In this document: positions 4,967 to 9,881 of the stretch, in pieces
How the letters are laid out: each line of letters begins with the position of its first letter
How positions within the stretch are numbered: the first letter of the stretch is position 1
NCBI GenBank assembly: GCA_963170055.1
Contig: CAUJGJ010000001.1
Span: 2,736,201 to 2,746,200 of the forward strand
DNA: 10,000 nt
Direction: 5' to 3'
From: Halisarca cf. caerulea
Lineage: Eukaryota; Porifera; Demospongiae; Chondrillida; Halisarcidae
Translations under genes and position numbers: made by a program
The notes under the pieces: model-generated
Told to the model about the DNA's origin: nothing
Database searches by the model: none
The model's input: only the letters and a program-made list of their open reading frames with translations

Positions 4967-6614
4967 ATGCATGTGTGTGCATGCGTGTGTGCGTGCATGT
5001 GTGTACATACATTTATGTATGTATGTACACACATGCACGCACACACGCATGCACACACATGCATGTACACACACACATTCTTATACACAACATAATATGT
5101 ATGTCCTTATTCTGTAGAAAATGGCCTTCATTTTAGGACTGCTCTTTGCACTACATGTAGCAGTTGCGGTGGCCATTAAAGTGAGTGAAGTGTTTTACTA
5201 CATTCGTACGTACGTATGTAAGTATGTATGTATGTATGTGCTGGTGTGTTCAGATATACTATATTATATATATATATATACATCTATTTCTAAACTGATT
5301 CACTGTAGCATCAAAGGTTCTGGCAAGTTTGAATGCTTCAAACAGTAGCAGTGTGATCTGTATTGCTCTGTTAATTAACAAAAAGGAAATTAGTCAATTA
5401 ACAAATTGGCACCCATTGTCAATATCCACGTGCAGCACATTATACAGTACATATGTGCTGCGGGATATAGGAATTTGCACAGTGTGCACTCAGTCCAACT
5501 GAACTCTGTCTAGCCCTATGCCCATCTAGCCTCATGTATGTGCAGCCCTATGCTCGTCTAGCCCTATGCCTGTCTTGCCCTTTGCCCACCTAGCCCTGTA
5601 CCGGGTTTGCAACATACCATTGTTCCAAGTGTTTTTGGAGAATCCTTTTTTGATTATGGCTTTTTGCACAATCCTGTGTCAATCCTGCATCCTTGTACCA
5701 TTTTAAAATGGTTTTTATACACCCTTGTTCGTGCGGTTTTTCCTTTTATAGCGAAACAGTTGCTTGAATAGGTTTCCACTGCAGTTGAGAAGGAACACGA
5801 TCAAATCTTGTAAGATAAAGAAACTAGAAATCTATTCAGTTACCTGACTAATATCAATGTACCCATCTAGAAACAAATGCTCGAGCAAAAAAAGCGTTGA
5901 AGTCGACGATCATCGAAGCACAGACTTTGTGTACGTACGTGTGCATCTGGTCTTACGTAGCCATTTCGCTGATCCGAAAATGGCTGATCCGGCAAATGTA
6001 TGGGATTTGCCTATTAATTTTTTCTTCCTTTAGAAGTATAGATGTTGCTTCAAAACCTACAAAAGGCACTTCGCGCTAACAATCGGAGCTCACTGGCGAA
6101 AGATGAGACCTCTGGACCCTTCGTGGCGACCTGTAGTTCAGTTCGAAAAAACGACGAGAAGAAGATGAAGAAGAATCTTAAAATGTACTGGTGTTGCGTA
6201 GCCATACATTTTAGTCTAAAATTTTGAAGTTCTTTAAAGAAATTGGCCCTATGAAGTGTTTTAACCACTTTATCTTATAGCTAGTGTGTCAAAAGGCACC
6301 AATATCACTTCTAAATGCTTTTAACTGTACTGTGTTGTTAGTTTTCGGTCGAAAACAAAATTTGCACTAATGTATGGCGGCCATGTTTTTTCGGTGTCAA
6401 TCCTACATATGGAGTACTACCGTACTCCATAATACTGTACATGCATGCATACATATGTGCACAGCTCTTGTTTTCTTCTCTTGTGCAGTTTCTCTGTCTG
6501 AACGTGGAAATATCGTACATTTTGCCGCATTCCACAACTACTGCCCCGTCATCGATAGCAACAGAAAAGACAGGGAATTCCAGTGTCACTAATAATGGAA
6601 CTACATTCGGATAA
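319..6614 (+). CDS. YIPF1/2-like: YIPF1/YIPF2-like Yip1-domain Golgi membrane protein, nine exons, 5' end missing
   Basis: Seen: nine exons join in phase into 264 codons ending in TAA. Every intron is GT-AG. Numbering from the first full codon in the window, the protein has an acidic N-terminus (DFDDADEKSELMK), an aromatic stretch SVERYQKYFNVSTGD (34-48), the motif NPDLYGPFW (71-79), and five hydrophobic segments at about 77-96, 112-135, 143-168, 172-193 and 204-227. CIYGYS lies at 149-154, and a Ser/Thr-rich tail (238-264) has two N-glycosylation sequons. Known: in YIPF1/YIPF2 the order is an acidic cytosolic region, an FWTFEYYQ-type motif, DLYGPFW before the first membrane span, and five spans with a lumenal C-terminus. 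These are Golgi proteins that associate with YIPF6 and act in Golgi organisation and trafficking. Inferred: a single YIPF1/YIPF2 orthologue; which vertebrate paralogue it matches cannot be decided here. Human YIPF1 is about 306 residues, so about 40 N-terminal residues lie in exon(s) not identified, probably upstream of the window. The promoter is not visible. Confidence 0.9.
442..546 (+). CDS. YIPF1/2-like: YIPF1/2-like exon B (aromatic ERYQKYFNV motif)
   Basis: Thirty-five codons in phase 0/0. The acceptor follows a T/C-rich run (423-434) and ends in AG at 440-441; the donor is GAT|GTGAGT at 547. It encodes SIFSVERYQKYFNVSTGD, aligning with the WTFEYYQTFFDVDTYQV segment of vertebrate YIPF1/2. 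An in-frame TGA lies at 436-438, just before the exon, so the reading frame must enter by splicing. Intron A/B is only 82 bp. Confidence 0.85.
547..1177 (+). other. Intron 2 of the YIPF1/2-like gene
   Basis: A 631-bp GT-AG intron. It holds an alternating TACGTA-type tract at about 765-806 and another at 1148-1165 close to the acceptor. Short open frames on both strands are not recognisable. Nothing else stands out. Confidence 0.8.
1178..1259 (+). CDS. YIPF1/2-like: YIPF1/2-like exon C (ends in NPDLY)
   Basis: Twenty-seven codons plus one base, following TGTGTAG at 1171-1177. It encodes a basic cytosolic segment (VLSRVFWGAVPRRKPINEVI) and then KKNPDLY, with the next Gly codon split by the intron. 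It corresponds to the family segment from VFDRIKGSLLP to NPDLYG. The donor is TATG|GTGAGT at 1260, a strong consensus. Confidence 0.92.
1267..1345 (+). repeat. (GTT)n then (GGT)n triplet microsatellite
   Basis: Right after the exon C donor, about ten TTG/GTT units change into about eleven GGT units with one AGT interruption. The position is intronic. If intron 3 were retained it would read as poly-Val then poly-Gly in frame with exon C. Confidence 0.95.
1379..1552. mobile_element. 174-bp TA-flanked mini-transposon (Tc1/mariner, pogo-like ends)
   Basis: The left end CAGTGGAACTTCTCTATAAC is mirrored by the reverse complement of the right end, CAGAGGAACCCCTTATAAC, with one gap and a few mismatches. 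Both ends abut TA (1377-1378 and 1553-1554), as expected for a TA target-site duplication. It is non-coding, so any mobilisation would be in trans. Two related internal units (TTGTTATACAGAGGTTCCCA and CTGTTATGGAGAGGTTTTCA) suggest internal duplication. CAGT ends plus TA fit the pogo branch of Tc1/mariner; the assignment rests on the ends only. It lies in intron 3. Confidence 0.7.
1555..1640. repeat. Alternating TACGTATG-type low-complexity tract
   Basis: Mostly strict pyrimidine-purine alternation built from TATGTACG, TATGCATA and TACGTACGTA. It starts immediately right of the mini-transposon. Confidence 0.7.
1689..1793 (+). CDS. YIPF1/2-like: YIPF1/2-like exon D (first membrane span and loop)
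   Basis: Starts after TTGTAG (1683-1688), completes the split Gly and encodes PFWVCMTLVVLLSVALHVGK, then a hydrophilic loop ending in HWNLDFGS. PFW plus the hydrophobic run is the first membrane span; the loop aligns with the segment ending in FRKV or FHKV in vertebrate homologues. The donor is AGTA|GTGTGT at 1794. An alternative GT at 1791 (GGCA|GTAGTG) would also keep phase and remove one Ser; alignment length favours 1793. Confidence 0.92.
1812..1947 (+). repeat. (GT)n microsatellite with TATG and TTTG interruptions
   Basis: About 135 bp of GT dinucleotides in intron 4, beginning 18 bp after the exon D donor and decaying into GTATGTGGGTG. The His/Thr and Cys/Val reading frames across it are artefacts. 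Confidence 0.97.
2099..2253 (+). CDS. YIPF1/2-like: YIPF1/2-like exon E (spans 2 and 3, CIYGYS)
   Basis: The acceptor is TTCCTTTCAACAG (2086-2098). The first two bases complete an Ile codon (A|TA). The exon has 51 further codons. It encodes TIMLSVVYVYAWIIATVV and WAFFWW (span 2), a short loop RIGETS, then YSLLQTICIYGYSMSGYN (span 3). YAW and YGYS are conserved family positions. The loop between spans 2 and 3 is a few residues shorter than in human YIPF1. The donor is CTA|GTGAGT at 2254. Confidence 0.95.
2420..2445. repeat. (TA)n microsatellite in intron 5
   Basis: An uninterrupted AT/TA run flanked by CATACGTA-type tracts (2370-2395, 2450-2465, 2555-2575). Intron 5 (2254-2639) holds nothing else recognisable. 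Confidence 0.9.
2640..2706 (+). CDS. YIPF1/2-like: YIPF1/2-like exon F (fourth span, first half)
   Basis: The acceptor is CCGCTGCAG ending at 2639. It encodes FVVLVPIDWLKWLLVLLI, then GSVT plus one base of a Gly codon. VPxxWLxWL matches the I-P-x-x-x-WL/RWI region of YIPF1/2. The donor is ACAG|GTGGGT at 2707, opening the longest intron (2145 bp). Confidence 0.92.
2948..3204 (+). repeat. 61-bp tandem array, four copies plus a degenerate fifth
   Basis: The anchor CAGGCTCACACAC recurs at 2961, 3022, 3083 and 3145 (spacing 61, 61, 62), with a degenerate TAGGCTCACTCATG at 3184. Between anchors the unit is ACTGTATGTACTTACGTATG followed by TGCATGTACGTAC-type alternation. Copies are close but not identical. 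It ends exactly at the hAT-like element. Confidence 0.93.
3205..3718. mobile_element. 514-bp non-autonomous hAT-like element with 8-bp target duplication
   Basis: The left end TAGTGTTGCCACGATACT and the reverse complement of the right end, TAGTGTTGCCACAATACT, match at 17 of 18 positions. The flanking 8-mers are GTATGTAT (3197-3204) and GCATGTAT (3719-3726), 7 of 8 identical, an hAT-type 8-bp target duplication. Subterminal DNA carries repeated CACGATA/CGCGATA motifs (3267-3286, 3679-3701), which in hAT elements often serve as transposase sites. No transposase frame is present, so it would depend on a partner element. Confidence 0.82.
3497..3522 (+). repeat. (ATTG)n short microsatellite inside the hAT-like element
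   Basis: Five to six tandem TTGA/ATTG units within the non-coding interior of the element. Confidence 0.85.
3767..3785 (-). repeat. Inverted fragment of the 61-bp array unit
   Basis: TACGTGTGTGAGCCTGTGT here is the reverse complement of ACACAGGCTCACACAC plus GTA in the 2948-3204 array. It lies about 50 bp right of the hAT-like element, so the element is flanked by inverted copies of the same unit. Confidence 0.75.
4322..4365. repeat. 20-bp inverted repeat (hairpin) with CTAA loop
   Basis: The left arm CTAATTTGAACTTAGACTCC pairs with GGAGTCCAAGTTCAAATTAG at 19 of 20 positions, with a 4-nt loop (4342-4345). A further CTAAGGAGTCTAAG copy lies just left (4305-4318). Confidence 0.9.
4621..4691. 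repeat. 71-bp foldback palindrome, GC-rich centre
   Basis: Arms of about 35 nt begin CTAGTCTGGC and end GCCAGACTAG. Of 35 paired positions 30 are complementary, and two of the rest are G-T wobbles. The centre is CCCGGG-like within CCACGTACCCC/GGTGTACGTGG. GATACCAGC lies just before the left arm and GATACCAGCA just after the right arm, in the same orientation, like a short flanking duplication. It may be a small foldback transposon. Confidence 0.85.
4707..4849 (+). repeat. Imperfect direct duplication before exon G
   Basis: TCTCTTTGATGTATG recurs at 4707 and 4790. ATACGTACGTATCTCTCACT recurs at 4762 and 4817, each followed by GTA(C/T)TGTGT. The second copy lacks about 28 bp of the first and supplies the exon G acceptor region. 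Confidence 0.88.
4852..4904 (+). CDS. YIPF1/2-like: YIPF1/2-like exon G (end of fourth span, PFW and Lys-rich loop)
   Basis: The acceptor TGTGTATAG ends at 4851, inside a locally duplicated sequence (4707-4849). The exon completes Gly and encodes LVLIYPFWDLLKKKEDK, corresponding to TFWPAVREDNRR in human YIPF1: a membrane exit with W followed by a charged cytosolic loop. The donor is GACAAG|GT at 4905, the first unit of a 30-unit GT run, so the usual G at intron position +5 is present but the site is repeated in register many times. Confidence 0.88.
4905..4964 (+). repeat. (GT)30 microsatellite beginning at the exon G splice donor
   Basis: Thirty uninterrupted GT units starting with the donor GT itself. 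They run into the left arm of the long inverted repeat. Confidence 0.98.
4954..5077. repeat. Perfect 59-bp inverted repeat with 6-nt loop
   Basis: Arms 4954-5012 and 5019-5077 are complementary at all 59 positions, compared base by base; the loop is TTATGT. The arms consist of GT, GTACATGCATG, GCATGCGTG and GCGTGCATG blocks, strictly alternating purine and pyrimidine. It lies wholly inside the 213-bp intron 7. Confidence 0.97.
5118..5180 (+). CDS. YIPF1/2-like: YIPF1/2-like exon H (fifth membrane span)
   Basis: The acceptor is TTATTCTGTAG ending at 5117. Twenty-one codons, phase 0/0: KMAFILGLLFALHVAVAV, then AIK, a hydrophobic helix matching the last span of YIPF1/2 (compare VTIVLLHMLLSVG). 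The donor is AAA|GTGAGT at 5181. Confidence 0.9.
5205..5281. repeat. TACG/TATG tetranucleotide tract and (TA)n run
   Basis: CGTACGTACGTATG followed by repeated TATG (5205-5238), then after a short gap a TA run (about 5260-5281), at the start of intron 8. Confidence 0.9.
5509..5602 (+). repeat. Degenerate 14-18-bp tandem array (TCTAGCCCTATGCCC-type)
   Basis: About six diverged units in which AGCCC or TGCCC recurs roughly every 14 to 18 bases. C-rich on this strand. No function is evident. Confidence 0.8.
6340..6431. repeat. Cluster of short palindromes upstream of exon I
   Basis: GTTTTCG-GT-CGAAAAC at about 6340-6355, ATGGCGGCCAT at about 6373-6383, and TATGGAGTAC-TACC-GTACTCCATA at 6408-6431 (10-bp perfect arms). 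Possibly remnants of a foldback element; otherwise unexplained. Confidence 0.6.
6489..6614 (+). CDS. YIPF1/2-like: YIPF1/2-like terminal exon I (lumenal Ser/Thr-rich tail and stop)
   Basis: A strong pyrimidine tract (TTGTTTTCTTCTCTTGTGCAG region) ends in AG at 6487-6488. The exon opens in the required phase 0 and encodes 41 residues: FLCLNVEISYILPHSTTTAP, then a Ser/Thr/Asn-rich tail with sequons NSS and NGT, then TAA at 6612. Human YIPF1 ends similarly (acidic/aromatic, LP, TTTATPNQT). This supports the exon even though the intron before it is 1308 bp. Short-tail composition is a weaker test than the membrane exons. Confidence 0.82.
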   Translation, partial: FLCLNVEISYILPHSTTTAPSSIATEKTGNSSVTNNGTTFG

Positions 6615-6683
6615 TTTGGTTGATATTAACACAAGAATGATTTTTATTTACATATGCAATGTTGTAATTAGCTGCACGTGTTA

Positions 6684-6738
<55 letters not shown>

Positions 6739-7034
6739 CACAATGCATGCACAGCACTAAATTTTCTGGTGAAATTTCACTTTCGCCACTTTCTATTTTG
6801 ATTTGATCATGTATTGTGTTATGTAGATGTCCAGTAGTGGGCAGTTCTGTGGGGCTTCTAATAGTGTTGTGAACCATGTAAACATGAGTATGCTCACACT
6901 TATGTTTGCACTGTACATGAACAGTGCAGTTCAATGTGCATTTCAGAGATATACTTACTGTTATAGTACAATGTCATGCTTTTTTGTATACCAGTACAGT
7001 ACTGTGCAAGAGAGAACTTAGCATTAACTAAATA
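6615..7034 (+). other. 3' flank or 3' UTR of the YIPF1/2-like gene
   Basis: AT-rich DNA after the TAA with a CA microsatellite. I saw no canonical AATAAA on the + strand until 9876, so the poly(A) site may use a variant signal or lie far downstream. The small + strand frame at 6827-7021 shows no recognisable similarity. Confidence 0.5.
6686..6737. repeat. (CA)n microsatellite
   Basis: About 26 uninterrupted CA units, 72 bp after the stop codon, so probably transcribed in the 3' UTR. Confidence 0.97.
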
Positions 7035-7558
7035 CAGTCAAACACTGTCTATGGTCAAACTCTGTTAGTAAGTACCTGAATTAAGAAGTACTCCCGGATA
7101 GTAGGTACCTGGATTAGTGAGTACTCCTAGCTGGATAGAAGTACCTTTTTGCCAAAAGAATCATGTACAAATCAATGTAGTTGAGATGTCATGCAATGAA
7201 TCATAACTGATTAGTCCACAATGTATTAATGATTACATAGAAGTACCTGGGCTAGTGAGTACTCCTGGATAGTAAGTACCTGGGCTAGTGAGTACTCCTG
7301 GATAGTAAGTACCTGGGCTAGTGAGTACTCCTGGATGGGTAGTAAGTACCTGGGTCAGTAAGTACTCCTGGATAGTAAGTACCTGGGCTAGTGAGTACTC
7401 CTGGATAGTAAGTACCTGCATATGGAACCCTGGTTAGTAAGTGTACTCATTGCTCTGTCCCTACCTCATGCAATACCATTGAAAGGACCTTGGACAGTAA
7501 GTGCCTCTGATAGTGAGTACCTATTTAATATACTATACTTACCATCCAAGTTTTACTG
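7035..7558. mobile_element. 524-bp TA-flanked element with CAGT ends and internal tandem array
   Basis: The left end CAGTCAAACACTGTCTATGG and the reverse complement of the right end, CAGTAAAACTTGGATGG, are similar over the first ten bases and less so beyond. Both abut TA (7033-7034 and 7559-7560). Most of the interior is diverged and tandem copies of an AGTACCTGG unit. There is no transposase frame. It is probably a non-autonomous Tc1/mariner-type element; the short inverted repeat leaves doubt. Confidence 0.5.
7242..7422 (+). repeat. 33-bp tandem array, about six copies
   Basis: AGTACCTGGGCTAGTGAGTA begins at 7242, 7275, 7308, 7345, 7378 and 7411 (spacing 33, 33, 37, 33, 33), continuing CTCCTGGATAGTA. 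Diverged copies precede it at about 7072-7145 and follow it at about 7436-7523. Each unit contains AGTAAGTAC and AGTGAGTAC, both close to the 5' splice-site consensus. Confidence 0.95.
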
Positions 7559-7604
7559 TATGATCTAAAGTTTATTTATGGGGTATTATAAAGATATGGA
7601 TTAT

Positions 7605-7692
7605 ACCCAAAAAAATCTGTTTTATTTAGACTGCAATATCCAAAAATCCAAAATAGACCCAAAAATCTCTATTTTATGTGGACTGTAATCTA
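7605..7692 (+). repeat. Two-copy imperfect direct repeat, 53-bp spacing
   Basis: ACCCAAAAA-ATCTGTTTTATTT-AGACTGCAAT at 7605 is echoed by ACCCAAAAATCTCTATTTTA-TGTGGACTGTAAT at 7658. AT-rich; no coding potential seen. Confidence 0.75.
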
Positions 7693-9303
7693 TAACACTG
7701 TGCGTAGCTACCAGCATGGAGAGACAGGACTCTGTACATCTATACACTCAAGGTTTGAACCAATGCCTCCTGCAGCGTGGAATATTGAGCTTGGACAGAT
7801 TTGCCATATTTCCCCTAAAAATTCGACATGTGATGAATTCACTCAAATTCGTCAGATTGGTAACTAAGAAGTAAAATGCACTACCTTTCTGTGTGTGTAG
7901 AAACTTTAAAGGTGGGTGACAAACATTACAATTTAAAAAATGGCCGCTCGTTCAGCACTCCGTCGCTATCCAACAAAGATGGAAACTTTGTTTCTGGCAC
8001 TCCAGAACACTGTAGTCTGCTAGCACGCTTTCATGGCTGGTGACAAATGACTCAGACACAGATCGATGCATGCCAAATGATTTTGTCATTGATTATAGAG
8101 GCATTTCAGCACTTTCAAAAGTGGTGACGAATCTGATTCATTAGGTAAACGTTTTTAGAGGAATTACGGTAATGCATGCAGAATTATATTCCGAGCACCA
8201 ACTGTACCCGTTCATGCTCACTATAGTAAGCTGGGACGTGAGGTATGCCACGGAGTACATGTATACATGCAGTCACTACTGTTGACAACAGGCCTGTAGG
8301 CAGAAATTTGTCGGGGGGGTTCTTTTCCCTGATACATGTGGGCACACATACAAATTGTTTTAAACTGAAAGTATATACAACCATTGGTTTACTTATTGGT
8401 GTTTCTACATAGAGGATTGTGCTTATCAGATAGGTTACAGACACAGAACAGAGGTACTTTATCCAAGTTGTTGTTGCAACCAGTACATTTTGCACAGAGA
8501 CCAGTGAAACAGTTCCCAACATGCGTGTTGTTGTAGAGAGAGTGATGTTGTATCCAGTGACTTTGTAAAGAGATTTTACTGTAGTACGCTAACATTACGC
8601 TGTCAGCTCTTGTGGTACACACATGAATGGCTGATCACAAGATCCTGTGTTAGCGCTCATGTATAGTAGTGCACAGTCATGTCTGGTTTATCAACACGGG
8701 TTGATCTGGAAACGTCATGCATTTGTCCGACGCTCTGCTGTGAATCCCCATCACCTTAATCCTGTACAATTTCACCCAATTTATCTAACTCATGGCTTAC
8801 GTATCTCTCACATTATAATGGGGAGCAGATGTTGTCAGATAAATCAGATCTGCACTGCAGTTTTAATTATTGAAGTTAGTAATCCGCTTGTCAATGGGTG
8901 CACTCTAGTGTCCTCTACATGTGTTCTGTATTGTTTTGTGTGTCAATTCTGTTGTGGGAAGTTGCAAGGCTTTTTTAACTGAGGTTGCATCCTGCACCAC
9001 TGTTGGTCTATGTGACACTTTGACTGACCTTTTATGGCTGTGCGGTTGCATGTGCCCTGCACTGCTTTCAGTCTGTGTATGTTGTCTCTACTTGCACTTG
9101 TACGTATGTCTGAATTGTGTGTGCTGTCCACACCTGCACAAAGGCCTGTACATAACTGGAACACTCTCCTTTCTCCTTGCTAATATGTATACATTCACGC
9201 TAATTCTTCATTGTGATAAGGCACAAGTCTACTGTCTGTCATCTATTCAAGATCTCCTTTGAGTGGCCTTTGTCAACAATTTTTACTTTAAGTTATTGAG
9301 ATG
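7693..9303. other. Intergenic stretch with no recognisable gene
   Basis: Several open frames of 60 to 113 codons occur on both strands (for example 8184-8522 and 8389-8622 on the minus strand, 8647-8982 and 8921-9262 on the plus strand). They overlap in conflicting frames, lack domain signatures I recognise, and have compositions expected of random AT-rich DNA. A short frame from ATG 7939 (MAARSALRRYPTKMETL...) has a reasonable AAAAAATGG context but stops after 27 codons. A 5' exon of an unknown gene cannot be excluded. Confidence 0.4.
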
Positions 9304-9624
9304 CAGTGGAATGTGTATAGTGCAGACACCTTGGGAACCACCAAAGTGTCCTGATTACAGAGGTGTCCTGGCTTTCAAGGGAACCGCCAAAGTGTCCTGA
9401 TGACAGAGGTGCAATGGCTTTCAAGGGCTCCACCAAAGTGTCTTGATTACAGAGGTGTTCTGGCTTTCAAGGGAACCACAAAGTGTCCTGATGACAGAGG
9501 TGTCCTGGCCTTCAAGGTTTCCCCAGTATGTCATTCATGTGTGTGAGAATTTGGGACCATAACCTAATGTCCAGTTTATACAGGTGTCCCGATTTTCAAG
9601 TGTCCTGAATTGCAGGATTCACTG
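9304..9624. mobile_element. Probable mini-transposon remnant around a 46-bp tandem array
   Basis: The left end CAGTGGAATGTG...CAGACACCTTGGGAA and the reverse complement of the right end, CAGTGAATCC...CAGGACACTTG, form a loose inverted pair. The left segment resembles the intron 3 mini-transposon (CAGTGGAACTT...GGACACTTTGGGACC). No clear TA target duplication remains. Confidence 0.4.
9341..9520 (+). repeat. 46-bp tandem array, four copies
   Basis: AAGTGTCCTGATTACAGAGG recurs at 9344, 9390, 9436 and 9481 (spacing 46, 46, 45), with GTGTCCTGGCTTTCAAGGGA between. Alternate copies read ATTACAG and ATGACAG (1 and 3 versus 2 and 4), hinting at a 92-bp higher-order unit. Confidence 0.95.
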
Positions 9625-9875
9625 CACACCAAGTGCCTCTATTGAGGAGACATTGGTACCAGACTACAGTTTGCACTCACAGAAAGCCAGAATGTCACAG
9701 AATGCATGCAGTGGCCACGTCCCTCCAAATGTAGCACACATCGGAGGACAACAATGCATACTGAATTCAGTATACACTTTGTGTTCTGTAGGGCATAAGT
9801 CGTTCTCTTTTTGGAACGAGGTACTGTACCATTTGTTCGGTGCTATGTGTACTGTACATGTAAGTGAAATCTCTG

Positions 9876-9881
9876 AATAAA
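9876..9881 (+). terminator. Candidate polyadenylation signal AATAAA
   Basis: A canonical AATAAA followed 10 to 40 bases later by a G/T-rich stretch (GGGACTGTCTTTTTGACC). It could end a long YIPF 3' UTR or an unrecognised transcript; it may also be chance in AT-rich DNA. Confidence 0.3.

Larger units (their letters stand above)
5181..6488 (+). other. Intron 8 of the YIPF1/2-like gene
   Basis: A 1308-bp intron. It contains tetranucleotide/TA repeats, a degenerate 16-bp CTAGCCC array, unremarkable DNA at 5610-5870, a CpG-richer stretch (about 5880-6180) with short open frames on both strands that I do not recognise, and a cluster of short palindromes (6340-6431) before the terminal exon. Confidence 0.75.

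Noticed and set aside
4777..5136. Cys/Val- and His/Thr-rich frames on both strands
   Set aside because: Artefacts of the GT run and the inverted repeat; only 4852-4904 and 5118-5180 fit the YIPF protein.
5697..5712. Perfect 16-bp palindrome ACCATTTTAAAATGGT
   Set aside because: Short AT-rich palindromes of this size arise by chance and nothing nearby gives it context.
7233..7421. Minus-strand frame with an 11-residue VLTSPGTYYPG-type repeat
   Set aside because: The 33-bp array length is a multiple of three, so any frame repeats; the array lies in a non-coding element and has no other coding support.
8389..8622. Minus-strand frame with clustered Cys (GLCAKCTGCNNN), considered as a zinc finger or Cys-rich peptide
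   Set aside because: Spacing fits no family I recognise, there is no signal peptide or splice support, and a second minus-strand frame overlaps it.
8647..9262. Two overlapping plus-strand frames of about 110 codons, considered as a membrane protein
   Set aside because: Hydrophobic and Cys-rich content follows from T/G-rich DNA; the frames compete and show no family signature.
9584..9880. 98-codon plus-strand frame ending near AATAAA
   Set aside because: It begins inside the mini-transposon remnant and shows no recognisable motif; the stop next to the poly(A) signal is likely coincidence.
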